DNA of 64,000 nucleotides from Certhia americana (GCA_018697195.1 CM031858.1:85765046-85829045); one strand, 5' to 3'; shown: positions 11,114 to 24,736, counted from the stretch's first letter. Translations and numbers: made by a program. The notes: a model not told the origin generated them from the letters alone.

Positions 11114-14100
11114 TGTCTTTTCCTGACTTGGTTATAAAGAAGAAAGTACTTTTTCTGATTAAATTGCACAAATTCAAGTTCAGTGGCCTCCTACTGTTAC
11201 CAATGCATTAATATTGCCAGTTTGGCCCAGCTGATTATGCTGCTTCTGTTTTTACAGAGATCTTGATGTATATCCAGAGAATTAAGCTACTGCTTTATAT
11301 ACATATTCTGTGTATATATCAGAAAGCCTAAGACATTTGGTCTGATGTATTTTACAGCACTTTGCAAAGGAAAAGATAATTTTGTTCCATTTTATTCTGA
11401 GTTTTCTGAAAATGTTGGGCGCTCTTCTGGAGACTTTCTTCTCCATTGTCTTCTGTGAGAGCTACCTTCAGGGTATCTTAGAAAAAAATAAGAGCACATG
11501 TAAAAACATTTTAAAGTTGTTAGCCCTTTCCCTCACAGCAAAATAAGGATAAATGTTTGTCTATTTCTTTGTTTTTCATCCTCCTTCTCAATTCTTTCCT
11601 GTCCCCCTCTCCAATATATTTCCATAGTGTCTCAATTTTATTCCTGAAGATATTATTTTATGTTCTCCTTCCCAATTACTTTCAGAAAATACTTGCAAAA
11701 GATGTAGGTTCCTGTTTGTTTCCATGTCCTAATCATTAATTTCAGCAAAATATGGCCTGCAGCTTGACTCTTACACACAGCTAAGAACATAGTTTTTTAT
11801 AAAATTGGGACAACTTCCAGCAAGCAAAAGCACATACCTCATGAGATATATTAGTCATACAGAGCCTTGTCTGTGGAACACCTTCAACAATTTGTCAAGC
11901 TATTTATCTAGGTGAAATCAACCAGCACAGCATTTTATACTGACACTGATATAATTGCCTGAACTTGAAAGTTAGGATCTACTTTTTTATTTACAAACAC
12001 ACTGAATACAAAATATGGAATGAATAAAAAGTATATAATTAAAAAATGTATGGTTAATTTAGACACTGGCTGATGGCCACACACACTAGAATATGAGTGC
12101 TCAAGGCTTGATGGTGCAACAGGACACAAAAACACCTATATCACAGATTTTCTTTATTCAAACATATTTGGTATAATAAACAGATGCAATATTTTACTGT
12201 TGCTCTCATGCATGTAGTCTCTTTTTTGAAGGATAGTTGTTAAAGACACACAAATCGTTAACTAATTCTACTCAGTTCTCTTAACCACTAATTAAGGGAG
12301 GATTGCAATATATGCGTAAACACTAAATATGCAAATTATTCTAAATTTTGTTCATTATAATGGGAAATTTGGAACAGAGTAATTCAGATTCATTTGCAGA
12401 TATAACATCAAAAATATTTCTTCCTTTGATGGTAACAATAGTACACCACTTCAGACCTGGATTAAAGCTCATCTTATTAAATGTAGTACAGAACACACGA
12501 AACATCTATTGCAAGGACCTGCTAGTTTATAAACTAAAGAACCGATCCTTGAGGAAGAAAAAACTTCATTCCACTGAAACAGATGTGACTTGTGGATGAT
12601 ACAAAAATTTTCTCAAATTACAATTACAATCCTTTCCTCCATTAATGTATGTGAAACAAAAAATATATAAACTAATTTTCTGAGCACTTAATTTTACCAT
12701 TTTTATACTAAAATACAAGGAGGAAAGTTTTCAATACATTCCATGCATTTCACATAGTAGGCTGATACTGCCTGTAAATATTGCAGTAGCAGCATCTGTA
12801 GGATGGGGATTCCTTGCTGATATCATCCTCAGACTGACAGATGCTTATTATTTCAATCCCATTGCATCAGTTATTAACATTTCAGAAGAACTGTAATTTA
12901 GCTATATGATAGGTTGAAGGAGAAATAGAAGCATTATCCCTCTACTGTCACACATCAGTAGTTTTCAAGGGAAGTAATCCACTGCTGATCTAAGAAAAGG
13001 CAAGTCTTTGTGAGGAACATTTTATTTTCTCACAAATAACAGAGGTAGATAGAACTCCTCCATCTGTGTATCATATACCCTCATAGAATAGTCATTAGCT
13101 TCTGTGTTATTAGATTGGATAAATGCATTTTTAGTTATTTTTAGTGAATTTTGAATGACCATGTTTGTGCTTATGATCTTCTGTTTGTTTGATTGATTAA
13201 ATGTATTCGAAACAGACTAGGATATAGCAAAACATCCATCTATATACATAGTACTTTGCAGAATATATGAATGCCCATTTTTTTTCCCACACTGACATTC
13301 TGCTCTATCAGATAAGATCCCTATTCAGCTGTAAAGAAATAATTGTGTTATAAAAACCAGTCCGGAGAACTGCTCCATTAAATAATGAGTCTTATTATAT
13401 TGATGTACATTCAGCAATGAACATTTTACACCCACATACCTATACAAATGCATAACTGAAATTTTGCTAAAAATTCTGACTGAAATTTGAAAGGCAGAAC
13501 AGGTTCAATATTGCTGGTTTTTCTCACCATTTTACTAGTTGTAGTAATCTAACTTCTGTGGATGAAATGAAAAAATTAATAGATATGGAATCATGTCTAT
13601 AAAAAAAATAATACACCAAAACATAATGGTAAACTGATCCTTATAATAAAATATCATCTCACATGAAGCATACCAGAAGCAGCAGGAATTTTATTTTCTG
13701 TAGTTCTCCATGCCAACAATGTTCACAATGAACAGTGAGCACTGCTCTGCAATTCTGCAAAATCATTCTTTGCTTTCTGCAGAAGATTAGAAGGAATGAA
13801 AAAGAAATTGTAAATTGTAAAGAACACTGTTGAGCTGAGAAAAGGTCTGGGGTATAAAACCTGGAATTCTTCTGATTTAAAAAGATTCCAAAATCTTTTG
13901 ATGTCTGGCTACTACATGTATGCTATCTTTTCAGAGGCTTGTCCTTCTGTTACCCAACAAGGCATCTCATACTGGCTTTTCATAAAAGCCTCCAAATACA
14001 ATTGTTCCATGAACTACACCAATATCTAATGACTGCAGACTGACACTGGAAATTTAGTCATCAAAATTAATCATTCATAAATCAGACTTAAATACAAGAC

Positions 14101-14730
14101 AGAATAGAGAGGCTACTCCTTTTCAATATAATTAGAAATAAATTTAAAAGAAGTCTCTTTTGGTAGAAAAGACTTCTTGGTGACAATAACCAAGGCTCTG
14201 GCATATGACTTCTTCGAAAGACCTTGTGTAAGATCTGACAATAAGGAAAGTTTGAATAACAAGTCAGCCTGTTTATCAGATGTAAATAATTTCATTCTTA
14301 TGCTGAATTTTCTAATGAATATACTTTCTTCATCTATTTATGGATTATATTTACAGTTGCAAAATACAATTGTTCCTACACCTACACTAGCTTCAGCACT
14401 AGGGGAACAGAAGCAATTTATTGCATAATAGTTCTAAATTTTCTATGTGTATCAATCTCATTCTTATTTAACTCAGAGGTGATTCACTGTTGTTTTAACT
14501 AATCAGTACATTTTACTGAAATATTAGAAGTTTAAGTTAAATCTGACTATGTATCTGAAGTATCATTTTTTAAAAAGTAGACCACGGAAAATAACATAGT
14601 TGTTCTTAGTAAAATATTAAAATACAAATCTGTGATTCAAAAGAAGCAAAAAAAAAAAAAACATGGGAAAAAAAAAAAAAAGGAAATACAAATTTTATTT
14701 AATTTGTTCAGGTGGTTTGTTCAGGCTGCC

Positions 14731-14955
14731 TAAGCTTTTCCAGTTTTGCTGTATATAGATTCTGTCTTAGACTGCAGAATTCATTAATGGGCCTTGTAAT
14801 CCTCTGACTGCCTTTCTGAAAACATCGCATTTGCAAGAAGTCTCACTGCTCGCTACCTACCTGTGGGTGCATTTGTGCTGTGTTTCAGCTCAGGTCGGAA
14901 GTACGCTCCTATTTTGTAGTTCCAAAATGTCACCATTTGACACAGCTGACATTTC
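14731..14955 (+). repeat. Left arm of a dispersed inverted repeat pair
   Basis: This segment of about 225 bp is matched in reverse complement at 16983-17202. Shared blocks include AGAATTCATTAATGGGCC, CTCTGACTGCCTTTCTGAAA, TGCAAGAAGTCTCACTGCTC and AGTTCCAAAATGTCACCA. Small indels separate the copies, the main one near 14886-14910. A plus-strand frame here and a minus-strand frame in the other arm read similarly (EVSLL-TYLWVHLCCVS). That can follow from nucleotide similarity alone. I do not recognise the family; it could be two copies of an unnamed transposon or a local inverted duplication. Confidence 0.9.
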
Positions 14956-16393
14956 AGTGCACATACTGTATTTACTTCCTGCGAAACTAAACCTAGATAT
15001 TCTCTCCAGGAGCACAACTAATGGGCTACAGCCCAAAGCCACTGGTCTGCCGGAATCTTCTAATATAAATCTAATATAAATTCAAAAGTACACCGTCTAG
15101 AAGTGCCTGCTGTTGGTATTCCACTTCACATGTCAGCCTCTGCTGAGCTGCAGTGCTCAGAATTTAAGAATTTATTTAGGGTCTACTGCGTCATTTTGAA
15201 ATTAAAGGGAGCAAAACCCAAAGCATGAACAGTTTTCTCTCCACTAGTTATACAGATTATGAAAGTGAGGCTCATGTTCTGCTCATCCATCCCATCTTCT
15301 TAATTGCATTAATATGAAATAAACAACACTCTAAAGACACTTTATTTTTCTACTTCTGTTTCTTACCTACCTTTTAACTTCCTTGCTTACCAACTGCAGT
15401 GATGGGCAGTTAAGATAAGCGACCTTTCAACTGCATGAGCTGCTGATTGATGGTGTGTTCAGTTCAAACACAGATGAGCACAGCTTGAAAAAAGAATCAA
15501 TTAATCGCTGCAACAAAACCTGTGGCAATCAGATGAATGGACTATCATTTCTCTAGGGAAAAAAATTATTTTTCCAACTGATTCAAATAGCACAATATTA
15601 AATTTATGAAGTTAATTTTAAAAATAATCAGTTTCACAAACAAAAAAAAAATTAGTTGCTCTACTCATTCCTTGTATTTTTTTACACACTAAGGTATATT
15701 AAACTATTTCAATTCGCAAATTATTTTATTAAAGCAATAATAATTCATTAGGCATATTAAGTCACAGAAAAATTTCTGAAGTCTTTGCTCAGGTTTACTC
15801 ATTCTAAGACTGAGGTGTCAGTACTATTGCCAAGATCATAATAAATAATAACGGAGTGACAATCCCAAATTAAACATATTTAGATCAACTAAAATAAGCC
15901 AAATATGGACAAAATTTCCCTTAAATATGTAACAAGGTCAGTGTTCCACTTTGTCAGCTCAGAGAGAAGCACCTCTGGGACCAAGGTCACTGGAGTAAGC
16001 TAAGCCTGTCCATACTGCTTGGTCTCCTGGTTCTATCTGGTGCTTATACTGAATTATAACTTGGGATGTGGGGCGTCCATTTCCAAGTGCCATAATAATA
16101 AGATGACTTTATTTCAGCCCTTCAGAGTAGAATTTGCAGAGTCTGATCTGGACACTGTGTTTAGTCATTTGAAGATATGGAACACTGGCTGGAGGGGAGA
16201 GGGCTGAATGTGGTGCAATTATATGTCCATTTTTCCTGTAGGGATGAATACAGATTACAATGGAAGTTGGTTTTTTTTGGTTTTTTTTTTAACAAATGAA
16301 AATCTAGAGCAATTTTCTAATATAAATGATGGGGGCAAGAAAATAAGTAGATTTTAAAATAAAATTTTTAACTGTAAAAAGAAAATGCATATA

Positions 16394-16423
16394 TATAAGA
16401 ACTGCTTGCATGCAGTTCTTATA
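16394..16423. other. Perfect 12-bp-arm hairpin
   Basis: TATAAGAACTGC is followed by a 6-base loop (TTGCAT) and the exact reverse complement GCAGTTCTTATA. It immediately precedes an A/T-only tract. No T run follows on either side in the manner of a terminator, and in this eukaryotic context it is best called a cruciform-capable palindrome. Confidence 0.85.
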
Positions 16424-16424
16424 C

Positions 16425-16508
16425 GTAAAATATTATATAAAATAATATAAACATAAATATATAAAATATATAAAATATTAAAAAAATTATATAAAATAAA
16501 ATAAATTT
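16425..16508. repeat. A/T-only low-complexity tract
   Basis: A run of about 84 bp made of ATATAAAAT-like words, containing almost no G or C (one G and one C). Confidence 0.85.
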
Positions 16509-16982
16509 TAGTATGTGGCTTAGATAGTACCTTCCTGCCCTGCCTTTTTCTGCTTCTGACAGTTTTTTCTTTTTCTCTGGAATCATCTCCTTTTTATTGT
16601 TTATCTGTGCCCTGAGCCTGATTTTCAAAGAGCATTATTTACCGAGGTGAGTTCAACTAAAAGTTTGAATGGCATTTCAAAGGGATTTAAAGCAGTTGCT
16701 CTTGAATGGCTTCAGGTGAATAGTTTCACCCAGTGAATAGTTTCAAGAATAGTTTTTTTCTTTTCTCTAACCTTTTTATTTCTTCTCTCTCTTTCTGACT
16801 GACTTTCACTCACTACAGCAGTGTAAAGCAACAACTGGTCCAAAAGGAACACAATGGGGAAAAAGGAAGGGTGAGGAGACAGGAAAAAACAGAAATTCAT
16901 AAGAAGTGGAAAAAGTAATAATTACAATAAAACATGGCAACAAGGTCCTTATAGATACACCTACCCAGAAAACACAAAATTT

Positions 16983-17202
16983 GAAATGTCATCTGTGATG
17001 TGTCAAGTGGTGACATTTTGGAACTACACAATAGAAGTGTGAAATAGAAACACAGCACAAATGCACCCATAGGTAGGTAGTGAGCAGTGAGACTTCTTGC
17101 AAATGTGGTGTTTTCAGAAAGGCAGTCAGAGGATTACAAGGCCCATTAATGAATTCTGCGTCTAAGACAGAATTTATATGCAGCAATGCTGGAAAAGCCT
17201 AA
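16983..17202 (-). repeat. Right arm of a dispersed inverted repeat pair
   Basis: Reverse-complement partner of 14731-14955, about 2 kb away and in opposite orientation. The best-preserved stretch is 17080-17170, covering the blocks named for the left arm. The copies differ by scattered substitutions and a few indels, so the duplication is not very recent. Confidence 0.9.
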
Positions 17203-19984
17203 ACAATTAATATTTACTTCTATGTTACTTAAAACATGTTACTCTTTAGCCTTGGAGTAAAACAAATAATTCTCATGTGACTAGAGTTCACCTCAGAAAA
17301 ATTCTCCTTACTTATGTTTCCCCAGCTTTGTAACTGAATCTAAAACAGTATTAGTTCACAGTAAATGATCAAATGTAGACAGAATAATTTGAAAGAACAT
17401 AAATCAATGCATGGGTCTGGTGTTTGAAGAAGATGATGATATGATCTTGAACTTTCACTGACATTTCAAACTTGTAATCTACTGATTTAATAGTTGCTTA
17501 CACATGTGATGAATCAGCATTAGCAGACACAATGGGTTTCTTACATCTGTTCATATTCATCATTGAACCATTTATGATTAGCATTTGTGCTCAGGTTATA
17601 GCTGGCTAAATAACAGATATCAGTGTCCTTAGTAGGATTACCAAAGTAGTTGGGAATTTAGTTGTCCATTTCCTTTTGAAAGTATGTTGTAATTAATATT
17701 TCAGAGTCAACTACTCATTTACAAAAAACCTTCCAAAGTTTCAAATCTCTTAACTATTCTTTCACAAAACATTCAGTCATTCAGGCCACTGATTTTAACT
17801 CTATGTATCTTCTGAGGACAGGATACATTAAACAAGGGCAATATAGGCAATTTTTAAGAGATTAAAATAATCCATAGAGAATGTTTATGGTTATAAAATA
17901 TGCTTGCTTTTTGATTTTTTTTTTCCCTCTAAATCACAGGTTGCAAGCTACTGAACAGCAGAATATATAAAAATGTTCCTATTGTATTGCCATTCATTCA
18001 GGAAAAATAGCAAAAGAATAATAATAAGGACCTAATATTACTGCCTCTCAACAGCTAATAACAGGGTTTATACAGGAAAAGCAGTCTACACCATTTCTGC
18101 CAAAATCTTATATTACCTCAATATATTCTTAACATATACTGACATACAATCCCTTTCTGGAATGTCGTCTTAGCCATAGATAATGAAGAAAAAACCTGAC
18201 TTTTTCAAAGAAAACTACTAAATCTGCTAGACTGTAGCATCCAAAATTTTCCTTCTTCGTTCAAAGTCCTTCTGAAGAGTCCAACCAATCCCCACACACA
18301 AAACTGTTATAGCTCTTTTTGAGTGGCCTGGTCATAATTTGTATTTTATACTCTGGGCTCCTTTCAGAGTAGTCCCAATGCAGTCTTCAGGAACTAATTC
18401 TGCTGGTGTAAAAGTCTTCCTGCAAGGGATGTGCATGTGACACTTCATTAGGTCAAGATGGTGAACTGAGTGGCAGGTGGGAGGCAAGGAAGATTAGGGG
18501 TTAACAGGTTTATGATACAAAGAATATGAGTTGCAGCGCCATACCATGGATTCAGAATAAGAGCACATGACATTTGCTACACTAGCTACTGCTACAGTTC
18601 AGAGGAGTCTTTTAAAGATCAGTATATAGGAGCAGCACCTTTGCCTGTGACATTATTTACTGATCATTTTGTTTTTCTTCAAAGCTCTTAGCAAACATCA
18701 CCAAAGAAGGACCCTGCATAAAAAAATACTGCATTCACTGCAGTATTTGAAGTTGTTTGTCCCCACCAGCTTGTACTCAAATGCCTGCATTAGCAGAGGA
18801 GGGTTCAGTAAGAAAACGTGTTTTGTAACTTTGGAATGAACTTGCAGTTTAATGACAAAAATTAATAGAATATTTGTTTTAACCATGACAGACAAAGTAA
18901 TGTATTCAGAGAAATTTGCACACCAAACATTTCTAAAAATGCAGCACTTGACCTAATGCAGTGTTATTTAGGGAAATAACTATTCCTTTGCATCTTGGTA
19001 AAGATACAAAGAGAGTTATAAATGCTTTGCTTAACAGTTTTCTTTCCTAAAGATTTGTCCTGTATCAAGTACTGTGTTGTCTGTTGTCTTCTATATTCAT
19101 TATTTTCTCATTGTTTTTCTTAACAGCTTTTAAATGTTGTTTCAGGACTGTTGTTTTACTGACAGAAACTCTTGAAACAGAATTGTTTTTCAATGCACTG
19201 CTAAAAGATGTTCATTCAAGGTGAACAACAGCTTGGATAGCTTCCCCTCTGGACTGATTGACAAAAATGCTGAAGACAGGATTTGCTTTTGAGCTTACTG
19301 TTTCACAGTCAAAAAGCTTGCCAGATCCAATAAATCTGCATTTATGTCTAACTGTTCCTCACATTTTTGCTTTGTGTGCTAGAGAAGAAATTTAGGAAAG
19401 CAAACTTCAGTTTAAAGCTCCATCAAGCTAGTCCACAGACCATTATTTTTAAAGTCTCTTTGTTAGACTTTGGGTTTAAAATAATTTGTGCACCATCAAC
19501 AATGATCCTTTTTTCTGCTTTCTAAGGTTTTGTCTCTCCACTTCACATGACCTGCTTTTTTCTGTGTGATTTGTGAAAAAATGGCATGAGTCAAAGATGC
19601 CATTCAAGTGAGGGAGAGGATGACCTTTCTCAGAATAAAGCTCTCTTTTGTATAGCTGTACTAGTGAGTTAAAAGCCCAGGTCTTTCCTTTCCATTCAGC
19701 TTTCAAAGTGTGAACCAAGCAAAGGAAATTTAGAGATTACTTCAATGCTTATTGCATTATTGAGAATGTAACCGTTGTCTTCAACGTGATTTGGAGGAGA
19801 CCTGGAAGTTCAGGTGCAAGTGTTCAGCAATCCACCATAGTCTAAGGTGGAGCACTCACCTGGGCTGAAGTTGTGTTTTAATTCTTTGGGCTCCTGTTTG
19901 AATTTCCCTATACTATGACTGGGGGAAGCCACCATGGGAAACATTTCCCTGTAATTTCCAGTGAAACCCTTTGGAATTTATGCC
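17203..19984. other. AT-rich unique sequence
   Basis: No gene, RNA or transposon is recognised. Open frames are all under 85 codons and show no domain. Confidence 0.5.
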
Positions 19985-20290
19985 TATGAAGTGTGTTGCA
20001 TCCCTTTTGGCAATGCTCTCTCCCCAAAACCCCTCCCCCAGAAACTGTAACCTGGCCTGAGTTACCTGCCCCTTGTCTCTTGACTTATGGCTTTCGGCCA
20101 GGTAATCTGACCCCGACCCCAAAAGAGATAAAAACCCCTCTTCCTCCATGTGCTCCCTCCTTTCCTACAGGGATCCCTTCATTGAGAATAAAGCTTTGGA
20201 ATACATCCTGAGGTAAGGGGCCTCTTTTGAATCTCTACTCCCTATCTTGAAGATCCCCTCTCCTCATCCCCCTAAATCTGAGCTAGCCAG
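19985..20290 (+). mobile_element. Possible LTR fragment (retroviral, unassigned)
   Basis: This stretch is richer in C than its neighbours and has LTR-like order: a TATA-like GATAAAAACC near 20129, about 60 bp on a poly(A) signal in GAGAATAAAGCTTTGG (about 20185-20200), then a C/T-rich tail ending near 20290. Just after it, TGTGGGGGGTGGCAGG weakly resembles the G-rich start of a proline-tRNA primer-binding site, but the match is poor. I found no second copy and no target duplication. The alternative is unique C-rich DNA with a chance AATAAA. Confidence 0.4.
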
Positions 20291-23200
20291 CTTGTGGGGG
20301 GTGGCAGGAAAAGGGAATCATCAGAAGTGCAGAACTATTTTAAAGCTGATGTTTTACCTTGTGGAGGTCAGTCCACAGTAACTTCATCCGGGCCAAGAAG
20401 TCAGATGTTTTCTTCCATCAGGACATACAAGATGCCAGCCTCACAGCAGCATTGCATAACCACACTTGCCTCATGAACAAACCAGCATTCAGCATAAAAG
20501 AGGAGAAAACCAAAATTTTAAGATTATGTTCACAGATAAAAGGGCTAGAGCAACTAGCTCACCCCTCATAGACTACTTTCACAACACTATACTATTTTTT
20601 ATTATAGAAAATCAGGAAGTATTGTACAAATTCTTCAAACAGCATCAGCTGGATGTCCTCAAAGATCTGGCAGTCAAACTTGCACAGGTTAAGACAGTAA
20701 AAGGGCATAATTCTGGGTGCAGAAATCCATATAACGTTCCCCAAACTGCCGCTGTGTATAAGGGAAGTCAAGAGCTGCCCACCAACTCTCCCTCTGCCAG
20801 TGGAGACTTTTCTACTTTTCCATTCCCTTTCCTAGTTCCACTGGCATTAATTTTTGCGAGGTCATTTGGAACACTGAAGGGAAGAGGTAGATGGAGATGA
20901 TTTTATCAGATTTTATGGCGCACAGATAGGCATGTCTCAATGCTGTTTTCATAATCAATTCCATAAAATAACACATCTGGTTTCAGTTTGAGAGAACTTG
21001 ATTTGAAAAATCTTGATTTTTTTTTTTTTTTTACTAAATAATTCTTGGCCTTTGGAATCAGAAAATTTTTCAGACTGAAGTTTTTAGAGGTGTTTTGAGC
21101 AGTGGAAGCTGCAGGTTGTACAACTGTCATTAGTCACAAAACACTTCAGGTTATTTTTCCCCATTTCTATTTTGTGTTGCTTACAAATTTTTCTACCTTC
21201 ATCTAATCCATTATGCACTCACTGTACATTCAGTAGTGTGGCTACATTGTACACTACACTCAGTGTACACATCACTCCTCATTTTGCTCTGTGTCAGTTT
21301 GTCTGTACCTCAGAGAATAGCATTTATTTCAGGAATAGAAACACTAGTTGATTTTAAGAAACTGTAGTATAGCTGTGCATTACGTAGGCTAAAAGTTGGA
21401 GGCATAAGACCAAAACCAAATAAAGGCAGTATCACTAGAGAGAGGCTCTGCTTTTGCAGACCATTTGACTTTAAAATTGCTCTTGGTTTGGGGGAAATTT
21501 TTCCCCCTCAAGGGACTAAAGGGTTGAGGGAACAACAGAAAAAAGAGCTGATTTGCTAAACATGCACAGACCAGATTGTACTGTTTATCTCGATTTATAT
21601 TTTAACACAGAATGACTGATTATTAGCTTTTTATTTTAAATACTATCCCATTGTTCCTCAAACTATATTTTAAACCTGTTTCCCTGCCTCTAGGAAAATA
21701 TATTTACCAATATATCTCCTGTTTTATCAAATTCTAACTAGATGGCAAAAATACAAAAAAGATAACAATATGTCATTTAAATAAGTTTACTATTTCTTGT
21801 TTAGTTTTACCCAGTTATTTCATTTAAGTTTACACAATACAGGTGATATTTTCAGCTGGACTTACATAATATTATCCTTTACATTCATTGTTAAAATTAA
21901 ACAAATCAATTACTCATATAAGGCATGTTAATGGCTTAAAAAAATCCCATATAGTTTAAACAATAACTAAAATCCACACCTTCCTGAAAAATGTTCTGAT
22001 TTCAAATTTTCTGTTATCCCTGTTAAAAGAAGGGAATTCTTTATATAATCCCTTATTATTTTTAAGATATTAATTTTTGTCTGCTTAACTTCTCAAAAGG
22101 AATAATGCATAGACGCTGTTACTCTGAAAACAGACCTGTCTCTCCCTGTTTGGTATCTGCTGTATTGGAATGCTATTTACATGGACTCTGGAATGGAATA
22201 GTACATATACTGTCTATAAAGATTGGCTTATACTAGCTGGACATACAGTTAAAATTAAACCATTTTTTTTTTCCTGTTATTTTCATGTCTGCTTTGGGTG
22301 TTTTGTTTCCCCTATTTTTTTTTTTTTTTTTTTTTTTTTTTTCCCCCAGTTTACAGTCAGAATTTAAACTTGGGGGTTTGGCCATATGAATGTCTACTTC
22401 TTCCACTGAGTTTGTAACCGCTCTTGTCAGAACTGGAAAACTGAGGACTTCTGAAAAATGTCTTGGAAAGTGCTCTACTGAATTGGGATATGGGGAAGAA
22501 ATATTTAAAATTCTCAAGACTGTTACTTGCTAGTATCTCTAGCAAGGTATCCCATAATTCTAGTCAAGAGAGTTTAACATTAAAATTATACTAGCAATAA
22601 TTGAATTACAAAATTTTAATCATGTGATATAATCATACATATCCATTAAGATAAATTATATTTTACAGCTATTTATTGAAAAAAAATGTTGCAGATAGAA
22701 ATAAAATTATCCTCAAAGCCATCTCTAGTGATGCAGACAAGTGGCACAACATAGTCATGACATTTTAAATTAATTTTGAGCTCTTTTTATCTTCAGTGAG
22801 ATTTAATAATTTAAGAAACTCCAGAGATGCAAACTGTGTCTCATTATCAGATTTCCAAATTTATTTTAGTGGCATCTTGGTAATTAGACAATGAATTTTT
22901 TTCTTGTTTCAAAAACATTTCTCTCCCAGAAATACCCTAAACAAGGGAGATAGAATTCCATTGATTGGAAAATTTCAAATTGGTGAACCAAAATCACTAC
23001 ACGAATTGATGTTTCCGCCCGATTTCAAACTGAAAGAAACTTACACCTTGAAGATGTATACATCCTAACAGGTTTGTAAGAAGTAATGGGAAAGCATTAT
23101 AGAAAACTGACCTTTTAAAATAATCATTAAAAAAAAATACACTAACTTTATTCCATAATCATATCAAAGATAAAAGGCAATTCTTTGCAAACTACTCTTG

Positions 23201-24002
23201 ATTCATTCACTGAACATCCTTCTTCTTCTTCAAATATGTGTTGAGAATTACACAACATTCAGTTTGAGCTGTCTGAAATGTAACCCTTAACAGGAATTTT
23301 ACAAGGAGCTGTTTGTTAACTACAAATAAGAAGTAATTTCAAAACACGTTACAGATAGCATATGTATTCCATTATAAAGGCTGCAGTGAACCTTTTCAGA
23401 GAATAAAAATAAGCTATATGAGATAAACTACTGAAAATAGCACACATAAATTCATCTGCATCAAATTTAGCTTTCAGTGTTATTACTCCTTCCAGATATA
23501 TGCTTTTCAAAAAGCAATTTCTTCAGAAAAGTAAAGTTGTTTTACTTCCAAAGTATCATAAATTCAGTTTTGAAGTACTGAAGTCAATATGAATGACAGG
23601 CTTCTGGGTTTCTTTTCCAAGTATGAATACTTTTGGATAAACTCATTATAAGCCTTTAAATCAAACTATTCAGCTCATTTTGCAAGAACTCCCCTGTATT
23701 TCCATGTCCATCAGGATTAAGCAGTAAGTGTCAAATGAACTGCATGAATCACATACCTATATGATATTTTGACTGAAACAATTAAAAGGAATTTGGAGAG
23801 TTGTAATAACAAGTGCAGGAATCTTTCAAAGCACTGTTAAAAATAGAAGTTTAGTCTTCCTGATGGATAATTGCTATTACTTTGGCAAATTTGTATACAG
23901 TATGTAATTTAAATGGAAATTTACATGTTAGCATTTTATTAAGTATACTCAGAAAAAGGATACATCAAGACAAATATCAATAAAATGTCTAAATTATTTC
24001 AA
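20291..24002. other. AT-rich unique sequence with an undefined 144-codon frame
   Basis: A plus-strand open frame of 144 codons occupies 20466-20900. I see no domain, signal peptide or repeat in it. Its codon pattern is not obviously coding and it has no recognisable splice or promoter context, so I treat it as probably fortuitous. T runs lie at about 21017-21033 and 22315-22342. Nothing else is recognised. Confidence 0.45.
22315..22342. repeat. Poly(T) run, 28 bases
   Basis: Twenty-eight T in a row followed by CCCCC. No associated element is recognised. Confidence 0.95.
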
Positions 24003-24007
24003 ATATG
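24003..24007. repeat. Target site duplication ATATG (left)
   Basis: Exactly repeated at 24737-24741, immediately outside the LTR ends. A 5-bp duplication is the size made by ERVL/ERV3-type integrases. Confidence 0.9.
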
Positions 24008-24736
24008 TGTTGTGGTTTGAGCAACAGGTGTCTGCTAAGGAAGGCAGAAGCCTCCCTTGGAATGGAGAATTTAAACCCCCTCCCTCCACATTATTAGAAC
24101 TTTTGAAATTAAGGGGCTCTCAGGAGAAGATATGGGAATAGGAATAACAGTTCTTTATTAGGGGAACTAAAATAAACAATAAAACAAAATAACATACAGT
24201 ATTACAAAAGAGAAAAAGAAAACAAACAAACAAGCAAAACCCACTGACAGAGTCAGGATACAACCTGACACCCTGTGGGTCAGGGTGTTGGTGGCAGTCC
24301 CATTCAATGGTGGCTGCAGTCCCAGTGGCAGATGTGGCTCTGGTGAAGTGATGATCCTGTAGAAAGAGTGGAGTTCTTTCCTGAAGGTCCAGTGGTGATA
24401 GATGGGCCTGGTCTTCCTCTGGGAATCCAGTGGAAAAAGCCTGCCTTGGTGTTCCAACTCCCAGATTTTTATCCAGGTAGGAATACTTGGCTCCTGCCCC
24501 TGGCTGGAGCATTTCCCAGTGGGATGATGTAATTCTATCAGTGAGACTCAATGGCTCATTAGCAGAAGATCTCTCCCTGGAGGGAGGCTGGGTTGTAGAA
24601 GAGATAAGAAAACTGCCCCAGCAGGTTTCCTGACAGTTGGCCATTGACAGACAATTACAGCACCCCCCACCCCAGTTTCATCAGATGGTGATAGAGTACA
24701 GAGTTTTGGTTACATTTTGCACTGCAACCCATGACA
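24008..24736 (-). mobile_element. Solo LTR, copy 1 of an ERVL-like family
   Basis: A 729-bp element bounded by TGTTGTGGTTTG on the left and CAACCCATGACA on the right. Its ends are imperfect inverted repeats beginning TGT and ending ACA, flanked by the exact 5-bp duplication ATATG. Orientation is minus because the poly(A) signal AATAAAG lies in a block read as CTAATAAAGAACTGTTATTC on that strand, leaving about 150 bp of R-U5 to the left end. No internal retroviral sequence or second LTR adjoins it, so it is a solo LTR left by LTR-LTR recombination. It is a near copy of 33016-33733. Minus-strand open frames of 174 and 96 codons cover U3. They are open in both copies but match no retroviral protein I recognise. 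Confidence 0.92.

Larger units (their letters stand above)
8091..14730. other. AT-rich unique sequence
   Basis: No gene or clear transposon is seen over about 6.6 kb. It holds a 40-base T run (9922-9961), a short 3 x 9-bp tandem repeat (11087-11113) and A runs at 14648-14681. The longest open frame, 110 codons on the minus strand at 10384-10716, has no recognisable domain and is compatible with chance. Confidence 0.5.
14956..16982. other. Spacer between the inverted-repeat arms
   Basis: About 2 kb of AT-rich sequence without a gene. It holds the hairpin at 16394-16423 and an A/T-only tract at 16425-16508. Nothing in it looks like a transposase, and I saw no further copy of the arms. Confidence 0.6.

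Noticed and set aside
20466..20900. 144-codon plus-strand frame as a gene
   Set aside because: No domain, no promoter or splice context, and it is AT-rich like its neighbours. A chance frame of this size is expected in 64 kb.
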